A stretch of 64,000 nt of DNA from Marinobacterium mangrovicola (GTDB taxonomy: Bacteria > Pseudomonadota > Gammaproteobacteria > Pseudomonadales > Balneatricaceae). This document shows, one piece after another, positions 8,645-17,603 of this stretch (position 1 is its first letter; every line of letters starts with the position of its first letter). The position numbers and the translations under genes were made by a program. The stretch is taken from positions 434,001 through 498,000 of the forward strand of contig NZ_SMFU01000008.1 of NCBI RefSeq assembly GCF_004339595.1. The letters are read 5' to 3'. The notes under the pieces were generated by a model. It worked only from the letters and a program-made list of their open reading frames with translations. It did not search any database and was not told the origin of the DNA.

Positions 8645-9787
8645 ATGCTTGGGAATGTGAATAAATGGCAGAAATTTGTGATTAAGCGTTTTATAAAGTG
8701 GCCAAAAAAAGATATATCGGTTCGGAAAAGCCTTTCGGGAATAACGACCGAGTTGTCTTGCGAACGAAAGAGAACTGAATTAGATTTGGATGTTAAACTC
8801 CCGATGGCTGAAGACATGGGAGAAGCTAAAAATACGAAGGCACTATTTTTCGTACATATTCCAAAAACAGCAGGTACTAGTTTTCGTAAAGCTGCGGAGG
8901 AATATTTTAGTTTTGAGTCTGTTTGCTACGATTACTCTCTTGATTCTGCAGAGACCTCGGATTTAGTTAGAAAGTTCATCTATGAGGAAAAGGATTATCT
9001 AGGTCTAAACACCGCTTTGTCCGAGACGGAAATTCTTTTTATTAGTGGTCATGTGCCAGCGAAAAAATATGTGCATCTGTTGGGCGCGAGCCAGTTAGTA
9101 ACATTTTTACGTGACCCGGTTCAGCGAGTTTTGTCAGAATATAACCATTTCTTGCGCCACAAAAATTACGAGGGAGATCTTCCGTCCTTTTACCGTAAGC
9201 CTCAGTTTATTAATCGTCATTCTAAGATGTTGCATGGACTCCCTATTGAAGCTTTGGGTTTTATCGGTTTAACAGAGGATTATGATGTCAGCTTAAGTCA
9301 ATTGAATGCTCTATTCGGAACAGCTTTTCAACGTCGAAAGTTGAACCAGGGACGCGAGGCTAAGGATAAAGCCTATGAAGTGCCAGATGATCAATTGAAA
9401 GAAATGCAGGAGCTGAACGCTGTTGACATTGCGCTATATCAAAAGGTGGTTGAGCTTTACAAACAGCGTTATGCCCTGTTTGTAAAGGGCTTGCCTTATG
9501 TACATGGTACTATTCAGCAACTCAACTCAAAAGTTATTAAGGGCTGGGCGTGGTATGCTCAAGGGGAGCGAGCCGTAACTATCGAGGTTTTGGTTGATGA
9601 TAAAAAAGTGGCGGATCTAGTAGCTAATGATCTGTGTCCCGGTTTATTGCATTTGTCTCCTCCACGGAACGGTTATATCGGCTTTCATTATCGCTTTAGC
9701 AAACCTTTGGGTGCTGGTGTTAATGTTTCTGTTCGTGTCTCTGAAACAGAGCAGGTTCTGGGGCAGCAAGAAGTGGTGGTTGTTTAA
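8645..9787 (+). CDS. PAPS-dependent sulfotransferase with C-terminal beta-rich domain
   Basis: The 380-residue protein would move sulfate from PAPS to a sugar hydroxyl. The 5'-phosphosulfate loop HIPKTAGTSFR is at residues 71-81, and the 3'-phosphate site LVTFLRDPVQRVLSEY is at about 151-166 (Arg156, Ser164). This is the carbohydrate sulfotransferase pattern. The last 95 residues, beginning near IKGWAWY, look like a beta-sandwich appended to several polysaccharide enzymes and may bind glycan. The DNA is AT-rich compared with pgm or kpsC. The cysD, cysNC and cysQ genes 11-14 kb downstream would supply PAPS and clear PAP. Family call firm, acceptor unknown. Confidence 0.85.
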   Translation: MLGNVNKWQKFVIKRFIKWPKKDISVRKSLSGITTELSCERKRTELDLDVKLPMAEDMGEAKNTKALFFVHIPKTAGTSFRKAAEEYFSFESVCYDYSLDSAETSDLVRKFIYEEKDYLGLNTALSETEILFISGHVPAKKYVHLLGASQLVTFLRDPVQRVLSEYNHFLRHKNYEGDLPSFYRKPQFINRHSKMLHGLPIEALGFIGLTEDYDVSLSQLNALFGTAFQRRKLNQGREAKDKAYEVPDDQLKEMQELNAVDIALYQKVVELYKQRYALFVKGLPYVHGTIQQLNSKVIKGWAWYAQGERAVTIEVLVDDKKVADLVANDLCPGLLHLSPPRNGYIGFHYRFSKPLGAGVNVSVRVSETEQVLGQQEVVVV

Positions 9788-9866
9788 TGACAACTCCGGT
9801 TGTTGGGGGCTTTCTCCGACCAAGTGAAGTAACCTCCCTTGCTAGATACTTTAGAATTACCCATTA

Positions 9867-11891
9867 ATGAATAAATTATCTCACGATACCTACAGCACCG
9901 ATCGCTGGTATCTGATCGATGCTAATTTGCCGGAAAACTGTACAACTATTAACGTCTGGGCCGTGATCCACTTCGCTACCTATGAACGCCGAATTCCTCT
10001 TCCGGCTAGCTTTAAAGGGCGTGTATTTGAACTGCTACCCCGCCCCAAAGCGTCCCATAGGTTGAGCATTGAAGCTGAATATGAGCAAGGCCCGTTATCT
10101 ATAGAGAGTCTTGATCTGCAGATTGTTTCCGGGCCGATTGCTTGGTATTGGGTGGGACGTCGTATTTTCGGGACGTTACCGAAAGTGGAAACCGCTAAAG
10201 CCGAACGCATGAAGCTTGGCTGGCGCAAGGTGCTTTCGGATCCGTTTAGCGTATATCGTTTACTTGGAAGCTTACGCTACCACTTTCCAGCTCCCGACTA
10301 CAGCGAGTGGCGAGCCCATTACTGGTCGTGTACAGATGATGTTAAGCGCCGTTTGGGCCGATACCTAAGCCACAATAGGTTGGATCAAGCCGCTGTCCAG
10401 GTGCTGGTCGATGCACGCCAATTTGGCGAGCGCAAAGTGCAAGATTTGACACTCAAGCCTGTATGTAACAGTTTACGTGAATCTGTAAGAGATCAAATTG
10501 GAGTACGAACCTCCGTTCACGTGTTGACCGAAGAAGATGATTATTGGCCTGTTGGCGACCCAGATGGGTGGGTGCTCTTTACACAGCCTGGTCATATATT
10601 GGAACCTTGGGCACTAGCATGGTTTTTGAGTGAGGCAAATAAATATCCTGATGCCAAACTGATTTACTCTGATCATGCCCATTTACAAAACGATGAAATC
10701 CCCTCCGATCCTTACTTCAAGCCGGATTGGTCGCCAGAGCTGCAGCGTGCGAGTCATTACGTAGGTGATTGTGTATTTATCAAGGCCTCGGAGCTGGATG
10801 CCGTCCGTGATCGCTTGGGCTATATGCCCAGGGCATACGAGTTAGTACTAGAGGTAGGAATATTTTCGAACGAGGAGCAGGTTCGGCATATTCCGGCCGT
10901 ACTCTTCCATCAGGCCGGTGCGAGCTCTAAGGCCTGTCCTGAGCAGCTAAGTGCGCACTTGGTACGTCACAACATTGATAGCAGGGTGATCCGGGATGGT
11001 CGTGATCAAGTGAGGGTGTGCTACGGTTTACCAGCTTCGCAGCCGAAGGTTAGCATTATTATCCCAACTCGTGATATGTTGCATTTTCTGCAGCCTTGCG
11101 TGAACAGTATTCTTAAGAAAACCACCTGGCCTAATTTCGAAGTGCTGATTCTCGATAATCAGAGCAGCTGCGCAGATACGCTAGCGTATATGGAGGCATT
11201 GTCGTCAGACCTCCGGGTTAGGGTGCTGGCCTATGATCGTCCGTTCAATTTTTCTGCAATCAATAATTTTGCAGTAGAGCATGCTGAAGGTGATCTGGTT
11301 TGTATGCTCAATAATGATACTGAAGTGATCAGCACTGACTGGTTGGATGAAATGGTTTCCCGCCTGTTGCAACCCGGTGTAGGGGCTGTCGGGGCCCGGT
11401 TGTATTTCAGTGATGGCAGGGTTCAGCATGCTGGTGATGTGATTGGCCCTGGCGGATGTGCCAATCACCTGCACGGCATTCTCGAAGCGGGTGATCCAGG
11501 CTATATGAATCGCTCGATTTTACCTCAGGAACTATCAGCGGTTACAGCAGCCTGCCTTTTAACAACACGTAAGTTATATCGGGAATTAGGCGGCTTGGAT
11601 GAGCAGAATTTGGCCGTCGCCTTTAATGATGTTGACTTTTGTTTACGCGTTCGACAGGCCGGTTATCGAGTAGTGTATACCCCTTATGCTGAGCTGTATC
11701 ATCATGAGTCAGTATCGCGGGGTAAGGACGATAACCCTGAAAAGCAGGCACGGGCTGAAAGCGAGGTTCGATACATGCGTGAACGCTGGGCCAGCGTGAT
11801 CGAGCGAGATCCTTTCTATAATCCCAACCTTAACTATGCCAAGCCGGATTTTACACTCGGCAAATATCCTCGCATCGATTGGCCTTGGTAA
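9867..11891 (+). CDS. Family 2 glycosyltransferase, two-part
   Basis: This 674-residue protein has an N-terminal beta-rich part, a middle region that looks like a degenerate GT-A domain, and a complete GT2 domain from about residue 390. The GT2 domain begins KVSIIIPTRD, has a metal/nucleotide segment LNNDTEV near 480, and has FNDVDFCLRVRQAGY near 590. That arrangement is common in O-antigen and capsule enzymes related to rhamnosyltransferases. No membrane segment is seen, so it should act at the inner face of the cytoplasmic membrane. The next gene begins 7 bp downstream. The sugar transferred cannot be told. Confidence 0.88.
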   Translation: MNKLSHDTYSTDRWYLIDANLPENCTTINVWAVIHFATYERRIPLPASFKGRVFELLPRPKASHRLSIEAEYEQGPLSIESLDLQIVSGPIAWYWVGRRIFGTLPKVETAKAERMKLGWRKVLSDPFSVYRLLGSLRYHFPAPDYSEWRAHYWSCTDDVKRRLGRYLSHNRLDQAAVQVLVDARQFGERKVQDLTLKPVCNSLRESVRDQIGVRTSVHVLTEEDDYWPVGDPDGWVLFTQPGHILEPWALAWFLSEANKYPDAKLIYSDHAHLQNDEIPSDPYFKPDWSPELQRASHYVGDCVFIKASELDAVRDRLGYMPRAYELVLEVGIFSNEEQVRHIPAVLFHQAGASSKACPEQLSAHLVRHNIDSRVIRDGRDQVRVCYGLPASQPKVSIIIPTRDMLHFLQPCVNSILKKTTWPNFEVLILDNQSSCADTLAYMEALSSDLRVRVLAYDRPFNFSAINNFAVEHAEGDLVCMLNNDTEVISTDWLDEMVSRLLQPGVGAVGARLYFSDGRVQHAGDVIGPGGCANHLHGILEAGDPGYMNRSILPQELSAVTAACLLTTRKLYRELGGLDEQNLAVAFNDVDFCLRVRQAGYRVVYTPYAELYHHESVSRGKDDNPEKQARAESEVRYMRERWASVIERDPFYNPNLNYAKPDFTLGKYPRIDWPW

Positions 11892-11898
11892 CAGCTGA

Positions 11899-12810
11899 AT
11901 GAGCTGGCTTCTGATCGAGCAGAATGAAAACCCCAGTAGTGACTATTTCGTTAAACCCGTCTTGGCAAGTGGTCGCCTGTGTGTCTGCGATTTGAATTCG
12001 TCTACTGAACCGGTTGCCGTTGAGTCTGGCACTCATCTAGCCTTTGTGCGTTACGTCACGCCTCGATGGATAAGCTGGGTGGAACGGAATCGGGCCTCTT
12101 TGGGGCGACTGGTCTTTTTCATGGATGATGACCTCTTCGACCTCAGCGCGCATCAGGGGCTCCCCCTGCGCTACCGTTGGAAGCTTTATCGCTTAGCCAC
12201 CCGCCGTAAAGCCTGGCTGCGCAGGATGAATGCAGAGCTTTGGGTCTCAACTCAGTGGTTGGCCGATAAGTACGCAGATTGGCAGCCGCGTGTATTGGAG
12301 CCTAAGTCTCCCTATGCAGGTTGTCAGCCACAAAAGACTTTTTTCTATCACGGCTCTGCCTCGCATATTGGTGAAATCCGCTGGCTGCTGCCAGTGGTTG
12401 AAGAGGTGCTGCAGCGGGACTCCTCGTTTAGTTTCGAATTGATCGGCAATGCCGAAATTCGCAAGCTGTTTTCGCATCTACCCCGTGTTCATGTTCTCCA
12501 GCCTATGAGCTGGCCTGCCTACAAGGCCTTGGTTAGCCGGCCTGGTCGTACGGTAGGGCTAGCACCGCTCCTGCCCGGCTCGTTCAACCAAGCACGTTCC
12601 GCCACCAAGTTTTATGATATTACCCAGGCAGGTGCGATAGGCATCTACGCAGACCATCCAGTGTATCGGTCGGTTGTTCAGCATGAAGAGAATGGTTTGC
12701 TGCTTCCGATGGAGCAGGTGGCTTGGGCAGAGGCGATTTTAGATCTTGGTAACAATTTGAGTAGGCGTGAAAGTATGCTTAAGCAGGCTGGAGCTGTGTC
12801 GTCTAAGTAA
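11899..12810 (+). CDS. Glycosyltransferase-like protein of the polysaccharide locus
   Basis: The 303-residue protein begins only 7 bp after the GT2 gene. It has FFMDDDLFD near residue 75, FFYHGSASHIGEIRWL near 150, and a C-terminal part with YADHPVY and ENGLLLP, which resembles the donor-sugar side of GT-B (GT1/GT4) enzymes. It is shorter than typical GT4 enzymes (350-400), and I do not see the usual EX7E motif clearly. A capsule glycosyltransferase is likely; specificity is unknown. Confidence 0.7.
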   Translation: MSWLLIEQNENPSSDYFVKPVLASGRLCVCDLNSSTEPVAVESGTHLAFVRYVTPRWISWVERNRASLGRLVFFMDDDLFDLSAHQGLPLRYRWKLYRLATRRKAWLRRMNAELWVSTQWLADKYADWQPRVLEPKSPYAGCQPQKTFFYHGSASHIGEIRWLLPVVEEVLQRDSSFSFELIGNAEIRKLFSHLPRVHVLQPMSWPAYKALVSRPGRTVGLAPLLPGSFNQARSATKFYDITQAGAIGIYADHPVYRSVVQHEENGLLLPMEQVAWAEAILDLGNNLSRRESMLKQAGAVSSK

Positions 12811-12893
12811 TACTAAGCTTACTGGCATACATTTATATAATTGGTCGTCTTTAAGTATCGGCGAGTTTTTAATTCAGTATTAAAGGTATCGTT

Positions 12894-14468
12894 TTGCAGC
12901 AGATTTCAGAGTTAATTTCCGCATATTCTCAGACTCAACCTGATCCCAGTAATTCTGGCCAACGTGTAAGCTTCGGTACCTCTGGCCATCGAGGTTCAGC
13001 CCTCAAGTCCACCTTTAACGGAAATCATATTCTGGCAATCACTCAGGCCACGGTGGATTACCGCAAGGAGCAGGGTATATCAGGGCCACTGTTTATTGGC
13101 ATGGACACCCACGCGCTGTCTCAGCCTGCGTTCGAAACCGCAGTCGCTGTGCTGGCTCCCAATGGTGTGCGGGTGATGGTCGATTCGGCAGGTGGTTTTA
13201 CCCCAACCCCTTTGGTGTCCCGGGCGATTTTGGCGTGGAATGAAGGGCGTTCGGAAGAACTCGCTGATGGTTTAATTATTACGCCATCCCATAACCCGCC
13301 GGAAGATGGCGGTATCAAATACAACACTCCCGACGGCGGACCTGCGGACGCTGTGGTGACCGGTTGGATCGAGAAGCGTGCTAACGAGTTGCTGCAATCG
13401 GGTCTTGAGGGTATCCAGCGTCTGCCATTCGATGAGGCTCGTCAGAAAGCTGAGCAGTACGATTATGTGGGCGAGTATGTGGCGGCGCTGGCGTCAGTTG
13501 TCGATATGGATGCCATAAAGGCGGCCGATATTCACATTGGTGCTGACCCGATGGGAGGCACCTCGCTGGCAAGCTGGGATGCGATCGCTGCTAAGTTTGG
13601 CCTAAATATCGAAGTAGTTAACCGTGAGCAGTCGCCGGACTTCGGATTTATGCCGCCGGATCACGATGGCAAGATTCGCATGGATTGCTCCAGTACCGCA
13701 GCGATGGCTAACCTGCTGAAGATCCGTGAGCGCTTTGATCTTGCATTCGGTAACGATCCCGACGCGGATCGCCACGGTATCGTCGACGCCGGCGGGCTGA
13801 TGAATCCCAACCATTACCTCGCTGTGTGTATCGATTACCTGCTTTCGCATCGTCCGCATTGGCCTGCAGAGCTGGCTATCGGCAAGACACTGGTATCTTC
13901 TTCAATGATCGACCGGGTTGTCGCAGGTCAGCAGCGGGAGCTTTATGAGGTACCGGTGGGCTTTAAGTGGTTTGTGCCTGGTCTTCATGGCGGTAAACTC
14001 GCCTTCGGTGGTGAAGAGAGTGCCGGTGCAAGTTTCCTGACTCGCGATGGCAAGGCGTGGAGCACAGATAAGGACGGCATTATCCTTTGCCTGCTGGCGG
14101 CAGAGATTCTTGCTGTAACCGGTAAAACGCCGTCTCAGTATTATGCGGAGCTGACTCAGCGTTACGGTGCGCCGGTCTATAAGCGAATCGACAGTCCGGC
14201 CACTGCTGAGCAGAAGGCGAAGTTGAAGGCGCTGACATCCGACGATGTTAACGCTGACACCCTGGCAGGTGATCCTATTATCGGCTGCTTCACCGAAGCT
14301 CCGGGTAACGGAGCGGCCATCGGTGGGCTTAAAGTAGTTACGGAGAATGGCTGGTTTGCCGCGCGCCCCAGTGGCACTGAAGACCTGTGTAAGGTCTATG
14401 CAGAAAGCTTTAAGGATGAAGCGCACCTGGAAGCCATCCTTAGCGAAGCGCAGCTGCTGGTAGGGTGA
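12894..14468 (+). CDS. pgm: Phosphoglucomutase, alpha-D-glucose phosphate-specific
   Basis: The 524-residue enzyme interconverts glucose-1-phosphate and glucose-6-phosphate and so feeds UDP-glucose and GalE. It has FGTSGHRG near the N-terminus, the phosphoserine loop TPSHNPPEDGGIKY, the metal loop NDPDADRHG, the sugar loop GGEESAGAS, and the phosphate-binding RPSGTED. It aligns in the mind's eye along its whole length with E. coli Pgm, with a shorter N-terminus. The start is a TTG with AAAGGT about 7 bases upstream; no ATG is available before the conserved part. Confidence 0.95.
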   Translation: MQQISELISAYSQTQPDPSNSGQRVSFGTSGHRGSALKSTFNGNHILAITQATVDYRKEQGISGPLFIGMDTHALSQPAFETAVAVLAPNGVRVMVDSAGGFTPTPLVSRAILAWNEGRSEELADGLIITPSHNPPEDGGIKYNTPDGGPADAVVTGWIEKRANELLQSGLEGIQRLPFDEARQKAEQYDYVGEYVAALASVVDMDAIKAADIHIGADPMGGTSLASWDAIAAKFGLNIEVVNREQSPDFGFMPPDHDGKIRMDCSSTAAMANLLKIRERFDLAFGNDPDADRHGIVDAGGLMNPNHYLAVCIDYLLSHRPHWPAELAIGKTLVSSSMIDRVVAGQQRELYEVPVGFKWFVPGLHGGKLAFGGEESAGASFLTRDGKAWSTDKDGIILCLLAAEILAVTGKTPSQYYAELTQRYGAPVYKRIDSPATAEQKAKLKALTSDDVNADTLAGDPIIGCFTEAPGNGAAIGGLKVVTENGWFAARPSGTEDLCKVYAESFKDEAHLEAILSEAQLLVG

Positions 14469-14571
14469 GGCGTTGCCTATAGTAGGCTTTATTGTGTTAT
14501 GCGCTCCGGTTTTGCATCCTGAGGTGAAGGCCGGAGCGTAGTTATCTTCGATTGGCTTCCTGGAGAGAGGA

Positions 14572-15621
14572 ATGCAGCAAGCAAAGTCGGTAATCGGTCG
14601 CGTTTTGCGTTACCCGTACTGGTTTATTGAGCTTTTTACCTGGGCAAAAAGCTTTAAGCAAAACCCGATCATAGGTAGTTACTGGCTTAATCGCTGCGGG
14701 CTACATGTAGCCCGGGTTGTGGTCTCTCAGGGGTTATTCCGTTTCCGTCTGTTGCTCTTGGCGCCATTGGTGGCGAAAGAGGATCGACGGGATTTTCTGC
14801 GTAATGGTTATATCCTCAAAAAGGACTTTCTCGAGCCTGAGCAGTTTGCTCGTCTGAAGGCGGAAGCAGAGGGCTATCAGGGATTGATCCGTGAGTTCGT
14901 TGAGGGAACGACGCTGACCCAGCGCGCCTTTCTGACCCAGGATAAACGCGCAGACCTGCCGGCCATTAGTGCGTTTACCGATGGTTCACGACTGGATAGG
15001 TTGATGCGCTGGGCTTCATCGAAGAACCGGCCGCCGTTTTTCTTCATCGAGAACCTCTGTAACCACGCCAATGTGGCACCTCAGCCGGACCCGCAAAGGG
15101 ATTTCCATACCGATACTTTTCACCCCTGCGTAAAAGGCTGGCTGTTTATCGATGCAGCCGATAATCGCAACGGGCCTCATGTTTATGTGCCCGGTTCCCA
15201 CCGCTTAACCTGGCGGCGCTTGAAGTGGGAATACCGTGAAAGCCTGGAAGCTTCCAAGCAGGGTGAAAGGCGACAGCCAGGACGTTACTGGGATGGCTCA
15301 TTCCGTGCCAGTGAGGCAGACCTTGCCCAAATGGGGTTCGAACCGAAGGCTCTGCATGTGCCGGAAAATACGCTGTTGATTGGCAACGTCTATGGGTTTC
15401 ATCGCCGTGGTGTCGCAGAACAGCCCAGTCGGCGCATGACAATCTGGATGCAGTCCCGGGATAATCCCTTTAATCCGCTGTTCACGCCTTTCCCTCGAGC
15501 GACAGCCTGGTTGTTTGAAAAGGTCTGGCAGCGAGAGCTTGAAAGTCAGGATCCCAAGAAAATAGCAGCAGGCACTCAGCGCAATCAAACGGGCTCGTTT
15601 GACAGGAATTGCGTTAACTGA
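14572..15621 (+). CDS. Phytanoyl-CoA dioxygenase (PhyH) family oxygenase
   Basis: The 349-residue protein is a Fe(II)/2-oxoglutarate-type dioxygenase. Candidate iron ligands are His179 and Asp181 (DFHTD) and His277 (GFHRRG); Arg288 is placed to bind 2-oxoglutarate. The segment GPHVYVPGSHRL is typical of PhyH. It lies between pgm and kpsC, 2 bp before the latter, so it is probably part of capsule synthesis, perhaps hydroxylating a sugar or lipid part. That role is inferred. The ATG at 14572 has GGAG 7 bases upstream. Confidence 0.82.
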   Translation: MQQAKSVIGRVLRYPYWFIELFTWAKSFKQNPIIGSYWLNRCGLHVARVVVSQGLFRFRLLLLAPLVAKEDRRDFLRNGYILKKDFLEPEQFARLKAEAEGYQGLIREFVEGTTLTQRAFLTQDKRADLPAISAFTDGSRLDRLMRWASSKNRPPFFFIENLCNHANVAPQPDPQRDFHTDTFHPCVKGWLFIDAADNRNGPHVYVPGSHRLTWRRLKWEYRESLEASKQGERRQPGRYWDGSFRASEADLAQMGFEPKALHVPENTLLIGNVYGFHRRGVAEQPSRRMTIWMQSRDNPFNPLFTPFPRATAWLFEKVWQRELESQDPKKIAAGTQRNQTGSFDRNCVN

Positions 15622-15623
15622 GT

Positions 15624-17603
15624 ATGCGAGTTGGTTTCATGGTAAAGGGGCTGGGTCAGACTCCTTGGCTGGCCGAGTTTCTGGAAGCGCCCTGTGCACG
15701 GATTTCTGGCTGGTCAAGCCTTTATCGATTCACCCATGTTGCTGGGTGGGGCTTGAAGCCCAGTGCGATTAGGGCGCGGGAGTGTGCTCAGAAACTGAGT
15801 GTGCCCTATCTGTCCCTGGAGGATGGCTTCCTGCGCTCTCTGGGGTTGGGCGTTGACGGCGCTCCTCTCCATAGTCTTATCGTTGACAGTAGTGGTATCT
15901 ATTACGATGCCACTCGCCCTTCCGATCTTGAAACGCTGATACGCGAGCAGGCACCGGACCCGATTCAACTGCAGAGGGCCGGTGATTGCATCGATATGTT
16001 GAAGCGCTATCGCCTCTCCAAATATAACCACGCGCCAGATCGATCGCCGGCTGAACTGGAAACCAAGCAGTCCAATGTCTTGGTCGTGGATCAAACCGCG
16101 GGTGATGCCTCCATAGAGTACGGCTTGGCCAGCGCGGCCTCCTTCAGTGAAATGCTTAATGCGGCCGTTGCCGAAAACCCGGGTGCTGAAGTGCTGGTTA
16201 AGGTGCATCCGGATGTGATTGCTGGCAAAAAGCAGGGGCACCTGCTGGAGCAGGCACGCGCCTTGGGCTGCCGCTTGATTGGGGATGACCTTAATCCCTG
16301 GGCATTACTGGATCTTGTAGATCGTGTCTATGTCGTGACCAGTCAGCTCGGTTTTGAAGCGCTGCTGGCCGGCAAAAAGGTGCATTGCTTCGGGATGCCT
16401 TTCTACGCGGGTTGGGGCCTGACTACAGATCGGCAGAGCTTGGAGCGTAGGGGCGTCAAACGCAGTCTTGAAGCCCTCTTTTATGCTGCCTATCTGCAGT
16501 ACTGTCGCTATATCAACCCTTACACCGGGAAGCGATGCGAGTTTGAGGATACGGTTGCCCTGATCGCTGATCAAAAACGCGCTCGGGATCGCTTCGCTGG
16601 TAGCTGGGATGCGATCGATTTTGCAGGGTGGAAGCGTGCGTTTATCGGTCGGTTTCTTGGGCTGGGTGCTCAAGTGGAGTGGCGGCAGCCGGCTTCGGAA
16701 GTGTCGGCACCCAAAGTGTTAGCCTGGGCCTCCAAGCTGGATTCGGCGCTTATTTCCGGTTGCCGGGAGCGGGGGCAGGAACTTTGGCGGATAGAAGACG
16801 GTTTTATCCGCTCAGTGGGGCTGGGTGTGGATTTGGTCGATCCGCTATCGCTGGTGATCGATTCTCGCGGTATCTACTACGATGCATCTGCCCCCAGTGA
16901 TCTGGAGTATATGCTGGAACATGATGAGTTCTCGCCGGATCTGTTGCGACGGGCTGCGAGGCTGAGGCAGCGCCTCGTTGCATTGAAAATGTCCAAGTAC
17001 AATGTGGGGATTCAACAGCAGTTGGATCTACCGAAAGATCGCAGGATTGTGCTGGTGCCGGGGCAGGTGGAAACCGATGCATCCATTCGCACCGGTTCTC
17101 CCCAGATGCAGACGAATCTGGAGTTGCTGCGCGCCGTGCGGCACGCCTGCCCGGATGCCTATATCATCTATAAACCTCATCCGGATGTGGTATGCGGTGG
17201 CCGCAAAGGCGAGATACCCGGGCAGGACTATTTTGATCTTGAAGTTCAGGATCTGGCGATGCCGGACCTGCTGGAGCAGATCGATGAGGTACACACACTC
17301 ACTTCACTGACCGGGTTTGAAGCGCTGCTTCGCGGTATTCCCGTTCATGTCTGGGGGCTGCCTTTTTATGCGGGCTGGGGGCTGACAGAGGATCATATTG
17401 ACTGTCCGCGTCGCACTCGCCGCCGCACTCTGGATGAGCTGGTGGCCGCAACGCTGATCCGCTATCCGCTGTATGTCGATCCGGATAGCGGGGATCAGGT
17501 CAACGCTGAAACCGCGGTGGATATTCTTCAGCAGCACCGGCAAAAGAAAAGAAAAACGTCCTTAAGAACCCATGTCTGGCGCCGGATTCGGAAACGGGTT
17601 TAA
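15624..17603 (+). CDS. kpsC: Capsule beta-Kdo transferase KpsC-type, two tandem domains
   Basis: The 659-residue protein matches KpsC, which adds alternating beta-Kdo residues to lysophosphatidylglycerol to build the lipid anchor of ABC-exported capsules. It is an internal duplication: SLEDGFLRSLGLGV then YYDAT in the first half, and RIEDGFIRSVGLGV then YYDAS in the second. Each half also has KVHPDV or KPHPDV and a PFYAGWGL motif. Full KpsC is about this length. CMP-Kdo would be the donor. No kpsS or kpsMTED gene is present here. Its stop overlaps by 4 bp the stop of the opposite-strand permease gene. Confidence 0.93.
   Translation: MRVGFMVKGLGQTPWLAEFLEAPCARISGWSSLYRFTHVAGWGLKPSAIRARECAQKLSVPYLSLEDGFLRSLGLGVDGAPLHSLIVDSSGIYYDATRPSDLETLIREQAPDPIQLQRAGDCIDMLKRYRLSKYNHAPDRSPAELETKQSNVLVVDQTAGDASIEYGLASAASFSEMLNAAVAENPGAEVLVKVHPDVIAGKKQGHLLEQARALGCRLIGDDLNPWALLDLVDRVYVVTSQLGFEALLAGKKVHCFGMPFYAGWGLTTDRQSLERRGVKRSLEALFYAAYLQYCRYINPYTGKRCEFEDTVALIADQKRARDRFAGSWDAIDFAGWKRAFIGRFLGLGAQVEWRQPASEVSAPKVLAWASKLDSALISGCRERGQELWRIEDGFIRSVGLGVDLVDPLSLVIDSRGIYYDASAPSDLEYMLEHDEFSPDLLRRAARLRQRLVALKMSKYNVGIQQQLDLPKDRRIVLVPGQVETDASIRTGSPQMQTNLELLRAVRHACPDAYIIYKPHPDVVCGGRKGEIPGQDYFDLEVQDLAMPDLLEQIDEVHTLTSLTGFEALLRGIPVHVWGLPFYAGWGLTEDHIDCPRRTRRRTLDELVAATLIRYPLYVDPDSGDQVNAETAVDILQQHRQKKRKTSLRTHVWRRIRKRV

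Noticed and set aside
14501-14540. GCTCCGG/CCGGAGC dyad after pgm as a terminator
   Set aside because: The loop is long (about 19 bases) and no T run follows, so support is too weak.
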